A stretch of 61,474 nucleotides of DNA. It comes from Planctomycetota bacterium (GTDB lineage Bacteria > Planctomycetota > Planctomycetia > Pirellulales > Lacipirellulaceae). Positions 24,643 through 33,751 of the stretch are shown here, one piece after another (position 1 is the first letter of the stretch; each line of letters starts with the position of its first letter). The notes below the pieces were generated by a model, which saw nothing but the letters and a program-made list of their open reading frames with translations, was not told the DNA's origin and did not search any database. The stretch spans positions 1 through 61,474 of the forward strand of contig JABDGM010000014.1 of the NCBI GenBank assembly GCA_013286045.1, in the 5' to 3' direction. The position numbers and the translations under genes are program-made.

Positions 24643-25059
24643 TTAGACGCGCCGTTTCTTGCGGGGCCGGCAACCGTTGTGCGGTAGCGGCGTGATGTCT
24701 TCAATCGATTTCACTTTGAGGCCGGCGGCTTCGAGTGCGGTGATCGCACTTTCACGACCACTGCCTGGGCCTTTCACTTTGACTTCAACTTCTTTGACGC
24801 CGTACTTCTTGGCTTTGTCGGCAGCTTGCTGAGCAGCCATTTGACCAGCGAACGGCGTGCTCTTGCGGCTGCCTTTGAAGCCGCTCGTGCCGGCGCTCGC
24901 CCAACAGAGCGTGTCGCCCTTGGTGTCGGTAATCGTGACGGTCGTGTTGTTGAACGTCGCTTGGATGTAGGCGATGCCTACGGACACGTTGCGACGTGCT
25001 TTCTTCTTCGCTTTGGAAGCGGGGGCTGCTGCTGGTGCTGCTGCTGGAGGCGTTGCCAT
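24643..25059 (-). CDS. rpsK: 30S ribosomal protein S11
   Basis: A 138-residue S11. After an Ala/Pro-rich N-terminal extension (residues 2-16) the normal S11 body follows: [35 protein letters not shown], and the end [10 protein letters not shown]. The ATG at 25059 is chosen over the upstream frame to 25104, which runs into a repeat element. It lies 72 nt after rpsM. Confidence 0.96.
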   Translation of the reverse strand: MATPPAAAPAAAPASKAKKKARRNVSVGIAYIQATFNNTTVTITDTKGDTLCWASAGTSGFKGSRKSTPFAGQMAAQQAADKAKKYGVKEVEVKVKGPGSGRESAITALEAAGLKVKSIEDITPLPHNGCRPRKKRRV

Positions 25060-25090
25060 GGGAGCTAATTCGGCTTCGATTTTATGGGTT

Positions 25091-25108
25091 GAGCTAAACC
25101 GCAAGCGG
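25091..25108. repeat. CCGCNNGCGG-TTTAGCTC element between rpsM and rpsK
   Basis: The sequence gagctaaaccgcaagcgg lies 31 nt upstream of rpsK. On the coding strand it reads CCGCTTGCGGTTTAGCTC. Confidence 0.65.
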
Positions 25109-25131
25109 AAGTTGCGGTCGGCGATAATTTA

Positions 25132-25515
25132 CTAACGGAGGTCTTTGACGCCCTTCTTGCCGGCGACAGTTTTCTTGGGGCCTTTGCGAGTGCGGGCATT
25201 GGTGCGGGTGCGCTGGCCGCGAACCGGGAGGCCGCGACGGTGTCGGACACCGCGATAGCAAGTGATGTCTTTAAGGCGTGTGATATCTTGATTGATCTTG
25301 CGGCGAAGTTGACCTTCGACGGTGTAGTCTTTGTCCAACAGCGCGGCGATGCGGGCGACTTCGTCTTCGCCGAGCTCGCGGGCGTGGGCTTGCGGATTAA
25401 CGCCCGCCTTGTGGCAGAGTTCGCGAGCCGTTTTCGGACCGACGCCGTAGAGGTACGTCAGCGAAATGACCGTGGGGCGGTCACTCGGGATATCAACACC
25501 CAACAAACGTGGCAT
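25132..25515 (-). CDS. rpsM: 30S ribosomal protein S13
   Basis: A 127-residue S13 of the small-subunit head. It begins MPRLLGVDIPSDRPTVISL and has the helix-hairpin-helix YGVGPKTA, the conserved CYRGVRHRRGLPVRGQRTRT block and a basic C-terminal tail. It begins the alpha-operon part, 58 nt after rpmJ. Confidence 0.97.
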   Translation of the reverse strand: MPRLLGVDIPSDRPTVISLTYLYGVGPKTARELCHKAGVNPQAHARELGEDEVARIAALLDKDYTVEGQLRRKINQDITRLKDITCYRGVRHRRGLPVRGQRTRTNARTRKGPKKTVAGKKGVKDLR

Positions 25516-25573
25516 AACTAGCTCCGAATTCTTACTTCAAATCTTTTGTTCGATTGGCCGCGGCTAATAACAA

Positions 25574-25687
25574 CTAGCCTTGGCGTTGCTTATGGCGCGG
25601 ATTGCTGCACACGACGCGAACGACTCCGCGACGACGCACGATCTTGCACTTATCACAAACACGCTTGACGCTGGCTTTGACTTTCAT
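25574..25687 (-). CDS. rpmJ: 50S ribosomal protein L36 (zinc form)
   Basis: A 37-residue L36, too short to stand out on its own but unmistakable: [20 protein letters not shown], with zinc ligands C11, C14, C27 and H32. GGTGGAACG precedes the ATG at 25687. The frame continues upstream to 25843 without support. It follows map by 192 nt; infA, which normally lies between map and rpmJ, is not there. Confidence 0.96.
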   Translation of the reverse strand: MKVKASVKRVCDKCKIVRRRGVVRVVCSNPRHKQRQG

Positions 25688-25879
25688 CGTTCCACCCAAA
25701 CTGGCCCAAGAGAGTGGGCCGATACCCCGCAATGACTTTAGAATGGCGGGAAACGCTTGAATATAAGCCTTCGTAGCGGGGTAGTTCAAGGGCTGAATTT
25801 TTAGCGTTTCTGAAGTTGTGGGAGTGGTCGCTCCGAATCGCAAAACACCTCGGGAATTTGGCCCGTTTCGGCCGTGCGG

Positions 25880-26740
25880 CTACCGTCCGGAGGCGACCGG
25901 TTTCGCGGTCGAGTCGGCGGGAGCAGCCTCCCAGGGCAGATTCGACAGCTCTTCCGCCGTAGGAGCAGCCGTCAGGAGCCAGGGCCCATCTTTCGTTACG
26001 GCGATCGTATGCTCGAAATGGGCGCTGGGCCGGCGGTCGAGCGTGGATTGGGTCCAATGATCGGGAAGCATTTTTACTCGTTTGGTGCCCATGTTTACCA
26101 TGGGCTCGACGGCGATGACTAGGCCCGGCTCGATGCGGAAATCGCCGCTGCCGCGCAGTGAACGACTGAGGAAGTTCGGCACCTGCGGCTCCTCGTGCAT
26201 CTGGCGGCCAATGCCGTGACCTACGAAGCATTCGACCGTCGAGAATCCGTTATCGCGCACATATTGCGCCATTTCGCGAGCGATCTGGCTCCAACGGGCC
26301 TTGGTGTGCATGAGCTCAAAAGCTAAGTCGAGCGTGCCTTTGGTGACGTCGAGCAGTTTCTGCACGGCGGGAGCAATGCTGCCCGCGGGATAGGTCATTG
26401 CGGAATCGCCGCACCAACCGTTCACGCGGCAACCGGTATCGACGCTTACCACATCTCCCTCCACGAGCTGGCGGTCGGTCGGAATGCCGTGGACCACCTC
26501 TTCATTGACGCTCGTGCAAGTTGCCGCAGGAAACGCCGGGCGGCCTTGGCTTTGGTGCGGGTAGTCTTTAAACAACGCCTCGGCGCCGCAGCGGCGGAAA
26601 TGTTCATCGATGAGCGCGTCGATCTCCGCCGTGGTAACGCCCGGCGCGACGACCGGGGCGACCAACTGATGCGCTTGCCAGACGCAAATGCCGGCCTGGC
26701 GCATGAGCGCGATTTCGCGTTCTGATTTGAGTTGGATCAC
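25880..26740 (-). CDS. map: Methionine aminopeptidase, type I
   Basis: A 286-residue dinuclear metalloprotease that removes the initiator methionine. Metal ligands are visible in order: the two Asp of VSVDTGCRVNGWCGDSAMT, the His of CFVGHGIGRQMHEEP, the Glu of VIAVEPMV and the Glu of FEHTIAV. It starts with GTG at 26740 and has no N-terminal zinc-finger extension; a 25-residue C-terminal tail follows the catalytic domain. Its place between adk and rpmJ is standard for the spc operon. Confidence 0.96.
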   Translation of the reverse strand: MIQLKSEREIALMRQAGICVWQAHQLVAPVVAPGVTTAEIDALIDEHFRRCGAEALFKDYPHQSQGRPAFPAATCTSVNEEVVHGIPTDRQLVEGDVVSVDTGCRVNGWCGDSAMTYPAGSIAPAVQKLLDVTKGTLDLAFELMHTKARWSQIAREMAQYVRDNGFSTVECFVGHGIGRQMHEEPQVPNFLSRSLRGSGDFRIEPGLVIAVEPMVNMGTKRVKMLPDHWTQSTLDRRPSAHFEHTIAVTKDGPWLLTAAPTAEELSNLPWEAAPADSTAKPVASGR

Positions 26741-26806
26741 GATAAAACAGCGGGGTTAAATCTGGCGTTCCGTAATTTTATCAGAGAAGAAGGCGGCGGG
26801 CGAATC

Positions 26807-27364
26807 TCAGCGCGCTGCATCAATAATGCTGCGGATTTTGCCGAAAACTTCGTCCGGCGTTCCTTCGGCGGTGATTTGCCGCAGTACGCCGCGGGTGCTG
26901 TAATAATTCAGTAGCGGTTGCGTAAGCTGGTGGTATTGGCGGAACCGTTCGCGAATGGTTTCTGGATCATCATCGACCCGCCCTCGCGATAGCAGTCGTT
27001 CTACCAGGAGCGATTCGGAAACATTGAGTGCGATAACGAGGTCAAGCGGGATCTTCCGATCGGCAAGCAAGCGATCGAGCGCCTCGGCTTGCGGCACAGT
27101 GCGCGGAAAGCCATCGAACAGACAGCCACGTTCGCAATCCTTTTCTGTCAACCGATCGACCACGACGCCGACAACGATGTCATCCGGCACGAGCTGGCCA
27201 GCGTTCATGTAGCAAGCGGCCTCTTGGCCGAGTGGCGTGCCGGCCTCATGGGCGCGGCGGAGCATTTCGCCGGTCGACAGATGAGCGACTTGGAGATACT
27301 TCTCGAGCCGCTGGGCTTGTGTCCCTTTCCCCGCGCCCGGTGGACCAAGGAAGACGATGCGCAT
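26807..27364 (-). CDS. adk: Adenylate kinase, short-lid form
   Basis: A 185-residue kinase that interconverts 2 ADP with ATP and AMP. It begins MRIVFLGPPGAGKGTQAQRL (P-loop), and has HLSTGEMLR for AMP binding and DGFPRT. In place of the roughly 30-residue lid with zinc cysteines there is only a short loop (RGRVDDDPETIRERF), so this is the short type. The ATG at 27364 gives the family start but has no clear ribosome-binding site; an in-frame ATG at 27418 would add 18 residues. It lies between secY and map. Confidence 0.94.
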   Translation of the reverse strand: MRIVFLGPPGAGKGTQAQRLEKYLQVAHLSTGEMLRRAHEAGTPLGQEAACYMNAGQLVPDDIVVGVVVDRLTEKDCERGCLFDGFPRTVPQAEALDRLLADRKIPLDLVIALNVSESLLVERLLSRGRVDDDPETIRERFRQYHQLTQPLLNYYSTRGVLRQITAEGTPDEVFGKIRSIIDAAR

Positions 27365-27508
27365 GGGGGAGGAAAGTTGCCGGGGACTTAAAGCCAGGGA
27401 GTCGGGCGCCGTCGCCATAATCGTGAGGTCCCGTTTATCGTAACAAGTAAACTGGAGCGCGAGGCTGGCAGACTCCGTTCTGACCTCGTGACTTTAACCT
27501 CCGAACGA

Positions 27509-28870
27509 TTACGCTTCGAGCAGACCCGTGTAATTTCGCATCACGAGATGACTGTCGATTTTCTGAACCAGGTCGAACGCGACGCTGACCGCGATGAGCA
27601 GGCTCGTACCGCCGTAGAAGCTGGCGATCGTGTAATCGACACCCAATGAATTGGAAATGAGCGTGGGAATAATCGCAACGAGCGCCAAGAAGCCAGCGCC
27701 AACGTACGTAATGCGGACCATTACCTTCTCGAGATAATCGGCGGTGCGTTTTCCGGGCCGGTACCCGGGAATAAACGAACCGAAGTTTTTGAGGTTATCC
27801 GCCATGTCCTTCGGGTTGAACGTGATGGCGGTCCAGAAGTAGCAGAAGAAGTAGATCAGGATTAGGTACATGACGTTGTACACATACCCGTGATCGCGGC
27901 CAAAAATGCCTGCGAGCCAATGTACGGTGGCGCCCCACCAGCCGTCGGTCGAAGCTAAGTTTGAGAGATTGGTGAAGATGATCATCGGGAACATCAACAA
28001 ACTGCTGGCGAAGATGATCGGCATCACGCCTGCCTGATTCACCTTGAGCGGCATGTAGTTCTTGGTGCCGCCGAAAACGCGGCGACCGCGAACGTGCTTG
28101 GCGCTTTGCATGGTGATGCGACGCTGGCCTAGCGTGATGAACACGACCCCGGTCACAACGGCCACGAACACGACGGCGAGCAGGATTAAACCTTGGATAC
28201 CGAGCTTGCCGCCGGCGCTGCTTATATCGAGCGAGGCCTGCTGCAGGAGCTGATAGCCAGCGTACGGCATGCGGGCCAGGATGCCGGCCATGATCAACAA
28301 GCTAATGCCGTTGCCGATGCCGAATTCATCGATTTGTTCACCGAGCCACATCAAGAAGATCGTGCCGGCGGTCATCGTCAGCACGGTGGTGATTTTCCAA
28401 TACCAGATGATGCCTCCCGCGCTATTGGCAAATGCGGGCGCAACGAGACCTTGGGCCTCGACGTACGACGCTAAGTAGAACCAGCTCTGTATGATGCAGA
28501 GGAAAAACGTAGCGTAGCGCGTGTACTCGTTGATTTTCTTTTGGCCGGCTTGCCCCTCCTTCTGCAGCTGCTCGAGCGGCGGATAAACGCTGCCCAGCAA
28601 TTGGAAAATAATCGAGGCTGAGATGTACGGCATGATGCCGAGGCCGAAGATGGTGACGTCGCGCAATCGGCTAGCACTGAGCATGGCGACGGCTTCGAGC
28701 ATGTCGCCAACGCCACCATGCTGGTTGCTGAGGGCCTTCACCTTGGCGTGGTCGAGAATCGGCACCTCAATCTGGAAGCCCACGCGATAGATGGCGAGCA
28801 TCAAGAGAGTGAGCCCGATCTTGGTGCGGAGCTCGGGGATCTTCCACAAGAGGCTGAGTTTTTCCCACAT
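27509..28870 (-). CDS. secY: Protein translocase subunit SecY
   Basis: A 453-residue channel subunit with ten predicted transmembrane helices. The N-terminal [20 protein letters not shown], the plug-region helix, [15 protein letters not shown], and the cytosolic loop ending [15 protein letters not shown] are conserved. The C-terminal part includes [16 protein letters not shown]. It follows rplO by 73 nt and precedes adk by 144 nt; the latter gap holds an imperfect stem-loop near 27456-27488. Confidence 0.97.
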   Translation of the reverse strand: MWEKLSLLWKIPELRTKIGLTLLMLAIYRVGFQIEVPILDHAKVKALSNQHGGVGDMLEAVAMLSASRLRDVTIFGLGIMPYISASIIFQLLGSVYPPLEQLQKEGQAGQKKINEYTRYATFFLCIIQSWFYLASYVEAQGLVAPAFANSAGGIIWYWKITTVLTMTAGTIFLMWLGEQIDEFGIGNGISLLIMAGILARMPYAGYQLLQQASLDISSAGGKLGIQGLILLAVVFVAVVTGVVFITLGQRRITMQSAKHVRGRRVFGGTKNYMPLKVNQAGVMPIIFASSLLMFPMIIFTNLSNLASTDGWWGATVHWLAGIFGRDHGYVYNVMYLILIYFFCYFWTAITFNPKDMADNLKNFGSFIPGYRPGKRTADYLEKVMVRITYVGAGFLALVAIIPTLISNSLGVDYTIASFYGGTSLLIAVSVAFDLVQKIDSHLVMRNYTGLLEA

Positions 28871-28943
28871 AATGTTTACCCGTCCTTGGCGTCAGCGAAT
28901 GGTCATTATGGGTCGAACATCGCCTCGCAGTTGAGCGCGGCGA

Positions 28944-29438
28944 TTACTTCTTTTTCTTATCAGACCGCTTAACTTTGACGACCGGCTTGGGACCCGGCAG
29001 CACGATAGCTTCGCCGCCGGCGGCCGCAATTTTTTCAGATGCGGTTTTGCTGAATTTGTGGGCGGAGATTTTGAGCTTTTTCTTAAGCTCACCATCGCCC
29101 AAGATTTTCACCTGGTCGAAGATACCGCCAACTAAGTGAGCAGTGCCGAGCGACTCGGGCGTGACGTGATCGCCGGCCTTGAAGTTTTTCTCCAAGTCGT
29201 CAAGGTTTACGACAACCACGATTTTCGCCCAGCTGTTGGTGAAGCCGCGCTTGGGAATGCGGCGCACCAGCGGCTGCGTACCGCCCTGGAACACGGGCGA
29301 GAACGAAACGCCGTTGTGGGACCATTGGCCTTTGTGGCCGCGGCCAGCCGTTTTGCCTTGGCCGGAGCCTATGCCACGGCCGAGCCGCTTGCGTGGCTTC
29401 GCCGTGTGGACGCCGCGATGAATATCGTTGAGGTTCAT
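28944..29438 (-). CDS. rplO: 50S ribosomal protein L15
   Basis: A 164-residue L15 with the N-terminal Gly/Arg-rich RKRLGRGIGSGQGKTAGRG block and the RIPKRGF segment. Its ATG overlaps the rpsE stop (ATGA), so there is no room for rpmD (L30), which usually sits between rpsE and rplO. It has a longer Lys-rich C-terminus than E. coli L15 (144 residues). Confidence 0.96.
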   Translation of the reverse strand: MNLNDIHRGVHTAKPRKRLGRGIGSGQGKTAGRGHKGQWSHNGVSFSPVFQGGTQPLVRRIPKRGFTNSWAKIVVVVNLDDLEKNFKAGDHVTPESLGTAHLVGGIFDQVKILGDGELKKKLKISAHKFSKTASEKIAAAGGEAIVLPGPKPVVKVKRSDKKKK

Positions 29439-30043
29439 GACAATGTGACCTGCCGTAAGCGTTCGACGTCGGCCTTGGGACGCAGCTGCTTCAGTGCGTC
29501 GAATGTTGCCTTGACGAGCGCGATCGGGTTATTGGAGCCGAAGCTCTTGGTGAGAATATCGTGGATCCCTGCCGCCTCGCAGACCGCCCGCACGGCCGAG
29601 CCGGCGATAACGCCAGCACCAGGCGACGCGGGCAGCATAATGACGTGGGCGGCACCGTAGCGACCTTCGACGACGTGCGAAATCGTTTTCTTATCGAGCG
29701 TAACCGTGACTAAGCTTCGCATGCCTTCTTTGCGGGCTTTTTCTACACTCGGCGGGACCTCGTTGGCTTTACCATAGCCCCAGCCAACCTTGCCTTTGCC
29801 ATCGCCAACCACGACCATCGCGGCGAAGCTGAAACGACGACCGCCCTTCACAACGGCCGCACAGCGCTTGATCTTGACGATGGTTTCGGAGAGCTCGCCT
29901 TCGACGCGCTCGTGGCGATCGCCACGATCACCGCGGCCACGGCCGCCTCGACCACCACGTCCGCCACCGCTACCACCACCACTGCGGTCGTTGCGTTGGC
30001 CTCGATCACTGCGTTCGGATTGTTCGCTGGTACCAGCCGACAT
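29435..30043 (-). CDS. rpsE: 30S ribosomal protein S5 with Arg/Gly-rich N-terminus
   Basis: A 202-residue S5, involved in decoding accuracy. The canonical body begins near residue 55 (IVKIKRCAAVVKGGRRFSF) and continues with GDGKGKVGWGYGKANEVP and the C-terminal LVKATFDALKQL. Before it is an extension of about 50 residues made of Ser, Asp, Arg and Gly (GGRGGRGGRGRGDRGD). Such RGG tracts often bind RNA or are methylated in other proteins; that is analogy. It is translationally coupled to rplO. Confidence 0.96.
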   Translation of the reverse strand: MSAGTSEQSERSDRGQRNDRSGGGSGGGRGGRGGRGRGDRGDRHERVEGELSETIVKIKRCAAVVKGGRRFSFAAMVVVGDGKGKVGWGYGKANEVPPSVEKARKEGMRSLVTVTLDKKTISHVVEGRYGAAHVIMLPASPGAGVIAGSAVRAVCEAAGIHDILTKSFGSNNPIALVKATFDALKQLRPKADVERLRQVTLS

Positions 30044-30061
30044 AAGGTATTCTCTCTAAAA

Positions 30062-30430
30062 CTAGAAGCTCAATCCGCCTTCGCGCGCCGCGTTGGCCAA
30101 AGCAGCCACGCGACCGTGATAGCGATAGGGACCGCGATCGAAGCAAACGGCCTTGATGCCGGCGGCAATCGCCCGTTCGGCGATGGCCTTGCCGACTTCC
30201 TCGGCAGCGGTGGCGTTGCCGCCGCGCTTGATTTTGCCGGATAGTTTTTTGTCTTGCGTCGATGCGGCGACCAGCGTTTTGCCGGTTTCGTCGTCGATCA
30301 CTTGGACCGCAATGTGTTTGTGACTGCGGATAACGCTCAAACGGGGCCGCTCGATCGTGCCGCGCACCCGCTTGCGAACGCGAAAAGCACGTCGCTGGCG
30401 AAGTCGAACAAGTGTTTTGGAATGTTCCAT
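30062..30430 (-). CDS. rplR: 50S ribosomal protein L18
   Basis: A 122-residue 5S rRNA-binding protein. Typical segments are [37 protein letters not shown] and [18 protein letters not shown]. Gene order rplF-rplR-rpsE is standard. Confidence 0.97.
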   Translation of the reverse strand: MEHSKTLVRLRQRRAFRVRKRVRGTIERPRLSVIRSHKHIAVQVIDDETGKTLVAASTQDKKLSGKIKRGGNATAAEEVGKAIAERAIAAGIKAVCFDRGPYRYHGRVAALANAAREGGLSF

Positions 30431-30445
30431 GATAGTGATTGATTA

Positions 30446-30988
30446 TTACGTTGCCGTCTTGCCAGCCTTGCGGCGGACTTGTTCACCTTCGTACCGAATG
30501 CCTTTGCCTTTGTAAGGCTCGGGCTTACGCACGGCTCGCACTTCTGCCGCGAACTGGCCGACCTTTTGCTTATCGGTGCCTTTGATCACGATGTGCGTTT
30601 GATCGGGGCACGTGACCGTGAGGCCATCTGGAATTTTCTTGTGCACTTCGTTGGCGAAGCCGACGCGAAGCTGCAATACCTTGCCGGCAATCGCGCCGAG
30701 GTAACCGACGCCTTGGATTTCGAGCTTCTTTTCGTAGCCATCCGTAACACCGACGACCATGTTGTCGATGAGGGCACGCGTCAGGCCATGGTAAGCACGG
30801 GTCTCGCGCTCTTCGGAGTCGCGGGAGCAGACGATGCTCTTGCCGTCGTTCTCGACCGCGACCTTGACTTCCGGACGATGCGTGTACGTCAATTTGCCAA
30901 GCTTGCCTTCCACGGTGATCGCGCGATTGGCCACGCTGACTTTCACGCCGCTGGGCACAGCAACAGGTTTTTTACCGATACGAGACAT
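30446..30988 (-). CDS. rplF: 50S ribosomal protein L6
   Basis: A 180-residue L6 with its two duplicated alpha/beta domains. It begins MSRIGKKPVAVPSGV and ends with the conserved RKPEPYKGKGIRYEGEQVRR block. Length is normal. Confidence 0.97.
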   Translation of the reverse strand: MSRIGKKPVAVPSGVKVSVANRAITVEGKLGKLTYTHRPEVKVAVENDGKSIVCSRDSEERETRAYHGLTRALIDNMVVGVTDGYEKKLEIQGVGYLGAIAGKVLQLRVGFANEVHKKIPDGLTVTCPDQTHIVIKGTDKQKVGQFAAEVRAVRKPEPYKGKGIRYEGEQVRRKAGKTAT

Positions 30989-31030
30989 GATTGCTTATTT
31001 GGTTTGAAGTTCAATTCGAACGAATGCGGC

Positions 31031-31432
31031 CTACCAAACTTCACACAGCACTTCGCCGCCGAGATTGCGTTGCCGCGCTTCGCGATCGCTGATCACGCCA
31101 CGGCTTGTGCTGATGATTGAAATACCTAAACCGTTAAGCACGGGCCGCAGGCGATCGGCGGGGCTGTAAACACGCTTGCCCGGTTTGCTGACGCGGCGAA
31201 TATGGCGGATTACGCGCTCGCCGTTCGGGCCGTACTTCAGGTCAATCGCAAGATGCTTGTTCGGAGCGTTGTCTTGCTGCTCTTCGCTCCAATCCCAGAT
31301 ATATCCCTCTCGCTTGAGCACCTCGGCAAGGCCGCGCTTCACTTTCGAAAGCGGCATCGCGACACGGGGGCGCTCGATTCGCACGGCATTGCGAATGCAA
31401 GTGAGCATATCGGCAATCGGGTCGGTCATCAT
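31031..31432 (-). CDS. rpsH: 30S ribosomal protein S8
   Basis: A 133-residue S8, a key binder of the 16S central domain and in E. coli the spc-operon repressor. It has TDPIADMLTCIRNA at the start and GLGISIISTSRGVISDREAR with GGEVLCEVW at the end. Two ATGs in a row (31432 and 31429) could serve. It follows rpsN by 95 nt, a gap that contains an inverted repeat. Confidence 0.97.
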   Translation of the reverse strand: MMTDPIADMLTCIRNAVRIERPRVAMPLSKVKRGLAEVLKREGYIWDWSEEQQDNAPNKHLAIDLKYGPNGERVIRHIRRVSKPGKRVYSPADRLRPVLNGLGISIISTSRGVISDREARQRNLGGEVLCEVW

Positions 31433-31441
31433 AGTCGTTGG

Positions 31442-31516
31442 GGTCCGTTGTCAGTTGTTCGTTGTTCTTGCCAGCCCTCTCGCGTTCGTTGCAACGGACA
31501 ACGAACTACGGACGAC
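31442..31516. repeat. GTCCGTTGTCAG-type inverted repeat between rpsN and rpsH
   Basis: GGTCCGTTGTCAGT at 31442-31455 is repeated exactly at 38225-38238 between rpsJ and rplC. Here it is followed by GTTCGTTGTTC and, 35-40 nt on, by the reverse partner ACGGACAACGAAC and GGAC, so the gap can fold into a long imperfect hairpin in the operon mRNA. No T run follows, so it is unlikely to be a plain terminator. Confidence 0.6.
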
Positions 31517-31527
31517 CGACACATTTC

Positions 31528-31713
31528 TTACCAACTCGCGTTGCGTACGCCGGGAATCACACCTTGGTCCGCCAATTTGCGGAAGCAAATTCGGCAGATG
31601 CCGAACTTCTGATATACGGCCCGCGGCCGGCCACACAGCTTGCAACGATTCTCGCGCCGCGTGCTGAATTTGGGCACTCTCTTCGCTTTGGCAATTTTTG
31701 ATTTACTGGCCAC
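31528..31713 (-). CDS. rpsN: 30S ribosomal protein S14, zinc form (type Z)
   Basis: A 61-residue S14 with zinc ligands C24, C27, C40 and C43 ([20 protein letters not shown]). This is the short zinc-bound form, not the 100-residue zinc-free form. The start is GTG at 31713. It sits between rplE and rpsH as usual. Confidence 0.97.
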   Translation of the reverse strand: MASKSKIAKAKRVPKFSTRRENRCKLCGRPRAVYQKFGICRICFRKLADQGVIPGVRNASW

Positions 31714-31736
31714 CGAGTTCGGTCCTGTGTTTGTTG

Positions 31737-32342
31737 TTAGTTTTGTGTGTCGTCGCGGCGGAAGGGCAAGCCAAACGCCTTGAGCAGGTCACGCGTTTCG
31801 TCGTCCGTGCTGCCCTTGGTGCAAATCGTAATGTTCATGCCTTGCACGCGGGTGTACTTATCTGGATTGAGCTCCGGGAACACTAGCTGTTCGCTGAGGC
31901 CGAGGCTGTAGTTGCCGTGGCCATCGAGCGCATCCGGGTTGAGCCCGCGGAAGTCGCGAACGCGAGGGAGCGCGAGCGAAATCAAGCGATCCAAGAACTC
32001 ATACATGCGAGCGCGACGGAGTGTGACTTTGCAGCCGATATCCAAACCTTCGCGTAAGCGGAACGATGCGATGCTCTTACGAGACTTACACCGGACCGGC
32101 TTTTGGCCGGTGAGATCGGCCATAGCGGCGGTAGCGTCGTCGACGTGTTTTTTATCCTGGGTGGCACTACCAACACCCATGCTGACAACGATCTTCTCGA
32201 GTCGCGGCAACGCGAGGCGGTTATCCCGCTTGAGCTTGTCCTTCAATTGCGGAACGATCTCCTCTTCGTAGAGCGTTTGCAAACGAGGAATCGGCGGCGG
32301 AGATCCGGCGTCCTTTTCAGCTTTTTCTTTTTTCTTGGCCAT
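31737..32342 (-). CDS. rplE: 50S ribosomal protein L5
   Basis: A 201-residue L5 that holds 5S rRNA in the central protuberance. Conserved parts are [35 protein letters not shown], and [16 protein letters not shown]. It carries about 20 extra residues at the N-terminus (Lys/Glu then Pro-rich) relative to E. coli. Confidence 0.97.
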   Translation of the reverse strand: MAKKKEKAEKDAGSPPPIPRLQTLYEEEIVPQLKDKLKRDNRLALPRLEKIVVSMGVGSATQDKKHVDDATAAMADLTGQKPVRCKSRKSIASFRLREGLDIGCKVTLRRARMYEFLDRLISLALPRVRDFRGLNPDALDGHGNYSLGLSEQLVFPELNPDKYTRVQGMNITICTKGSTDDETRDLLKAFGLPFRRDDTQN

Positions 32343-32377
32343 GGTCGTGACTGTTATTTAACGACTGAGTCGTCTTG

Positions 32378-32770
32378 TTATTTCTTGCTGCTTGCCTTTG
32401 CAGGCTTCTTAGTTTTTCCGGCGGCCGCATGGGCATGGGCCTTCTTGGCAGGCGCGATTTCGCCTGCGCTCGCGTTGCACTTTTTGCAGAATCGTTCTTT
32501 GCTGCCGTTCTCGAGGAAGCGAGCGCCAAGACGAGCCGTGGCGCTGCACGACGGGCAAACGTACATCAGGTTCGACAGCTGGATCGGCATGTCTTTCTTG
32601 AGCACACCGCCTTGCGGGTACTTTTGGCTGCGGCGAATGTGCTTCTTGACGCCATTGACGCCTTCGACAATCGCCTTGCCCGTCTCGCGATCGACTTTGA
32701 TCACGCGACTCTTGCGGCCACTATCGTTGCCCGCAATCACTACGACGGTATCACCAGTACGAATCAACAT
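32378..32770 (-). CDS. rplX: 50S ribosomal protein L24 with zinc-ribbon cysteines and basic tail
   Basis: A 130-residue L24, longer than the usual 100-105. The KOW motif is near the N-terminus (TGDTVVVIAGNDSGRKSRVI). The C-terminal half has two CxxC pairs (C72/C75 and C95/C98), which suggests a zinc site, followed by an Ala/Lys/His tail. Gene order rplN-rplX-rplE is standard. Confidence 0.96.
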   Translation of the reverse strand: MLIRTGDTVVVIAGNDSGRKSRVIKVDRETGKAIVEGVNGVKKHIRRSQKYPQGGVLKKDMPIQLSNLMYVCPSCSATARLGARFLENGSKERFCKKCNASAGEIAPAKKAHAHAAAGKTKKPAKASSKK

Positions 32771-32775
32771 TTCGC

Positions 32776-33144
32776 TTACACCACCTCGCTAGCCAAGCTA
32801 ACGATCTTCATGAATTTGCGTTCGCGGAGCTCACGGGCCACCGCGCCGAAAATACGCGTGCCGCGCGGGTTGCGGTCGTTATCGATTAACACGACAGCAT
32901 TCGAATCGAACCGCACATAGCTGCCATCCGGACGACGCGTGGGCTTTCTGGTCCGCACGATCACCGCTCGAACGACGGCCTTTTTCTTGACTTCACTTGT
33001 GGGCAGCGTGTGTTTGACGCTGCAGATAATGACGTCGCCCAATCCCGCCACACGGCGACGGCTACCGCCCAACACCTTGATGCACATCACTTCCTTGGCA
33101 CCGGTGTTGTCGGCGACGTTCAATCTGGACTGCATTTGAATCAT
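32776..33144 (-). CDS. rplN: 50S ribosomal protein L14
   Basis: A 122-residue L14. It begins [20 protein letters not shown] and has the KVLGGSRRR and [11 protein letters not shown]-like (here [17 protein letters not shown]) segments. A second in-frame ATG at 33135 is also possible. It is 5 nt upstream of rplX, so the pair is closely coupled. Confidence 0.97.
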   Translation of the reverse strand: MIQMQSRLNVADNTGAKEVMCIKVLGGSRRRVAGLGDVIICSVKHTLPTSEVKKKAVVRAVIVRTRKPTRRPDGSYVRFDSNAVVLIDNDRNPRGTRIFGAVARELRERKFMKIVSLASEVV

Positions 33145-33194
33145 GATCGGACCCGTCTGCGTGAGCGAATTCGTGAGAGCTCAGCGGCTTCGTG

Positions 33195-33506
33195 TTACTT
33201 TGTTTCGCCCGTCTCGGCATGCTTAATATCTGCGGCGGCCCGCATTGCGGCGATATCCACTTGCTGCGACTTCTCGACGACCCGCAACAGGTCCCAGCGC
33301 TTAAGCTTCGACCGCGGCGGGGCCTCGATGATTTCCACCGTGTCGCCTTCGTGCGACTCGTTCTTTTCATCGTGAACGTGGCACACCGTGCGACGGCGCA
33401 TAAACTTGCCGTAGTACTTGTGCTGCACAAGGCGCTCAATTTCCACACGGCGCGTCTTGTTCATCTTGTCGCTTTTAACCACGCCGATGACTTGTCGTTT
33501 AGGCAT
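33195..33506 (-). CDS. rpsQ: 30S ribosomal protein S17
   Basis: A 103-residue S17 with the family core [40 protein letters not shown] and [20 protein letters not shown]. The C-terminal 25 residues extend beyond E. coli S17 (84 residues). Confidence 0.96.
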   Translation of the reverse strand: MPKRQVIGVVKSDKMNKTRRVEIERLVQHKYYGKFMRRRTVCHVHDEKNESHEGDTVEIIEAPPRSKLKRWDLLRVVEKSQQVDIAAMRAAADIKHAETGETK

Positions 33507-33532
33507 TTGAATTGACTTCCAGCTATCCGCTG

Positions 33533-33742
33533 TTACTTAGCTGCAACGGTTTTCTTATCGCGCTGCGTTTGGAGTGTTTTGATGCGTGCAACCAGGCGAC
33601 GATTGCGGCGAAGCTCGCTCGGCGCATCGAGCTTTTCCGTTTGCTGCTTGATGCGCAAGTGGAACAAGTTCTCGTTGGCTTCCTTGAGCGTCAGCCCAAG
33701 TTGCTCGTCGCTCATGTCACGTAGTTCTGTAATCTTGGCCAT
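33533..33742 (-). CDS. rpmC: 50S ribosomal protein L29
   Basis: A 69-residue two-helix protein near the peptide exit tunnel. It shows [20 protein letters not shown] and [12 protein letters not shown]-like ([14 protein letters not shown]) then [10 protein letters not shown]. It lies 9 nt after rplP. Confidence 0.96.
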   Translation of the reverse strand: MAKITELRDMSDEQLGLTLKEANENLFHLRIKQQTEKLDAPSELRRNRRLVARIKTLQTQRDKKTVAAK

Positions 33743-33751
33743 TGTTCAGCT

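Noticed and set aside
27456-27488. tRNA-like or riboswitch-like structure between secY and adk
   Set aside because: Only an imperfect stem with internal loop is visible; no cloverleaf, no T-loop sequence, and no known riboswitch core.
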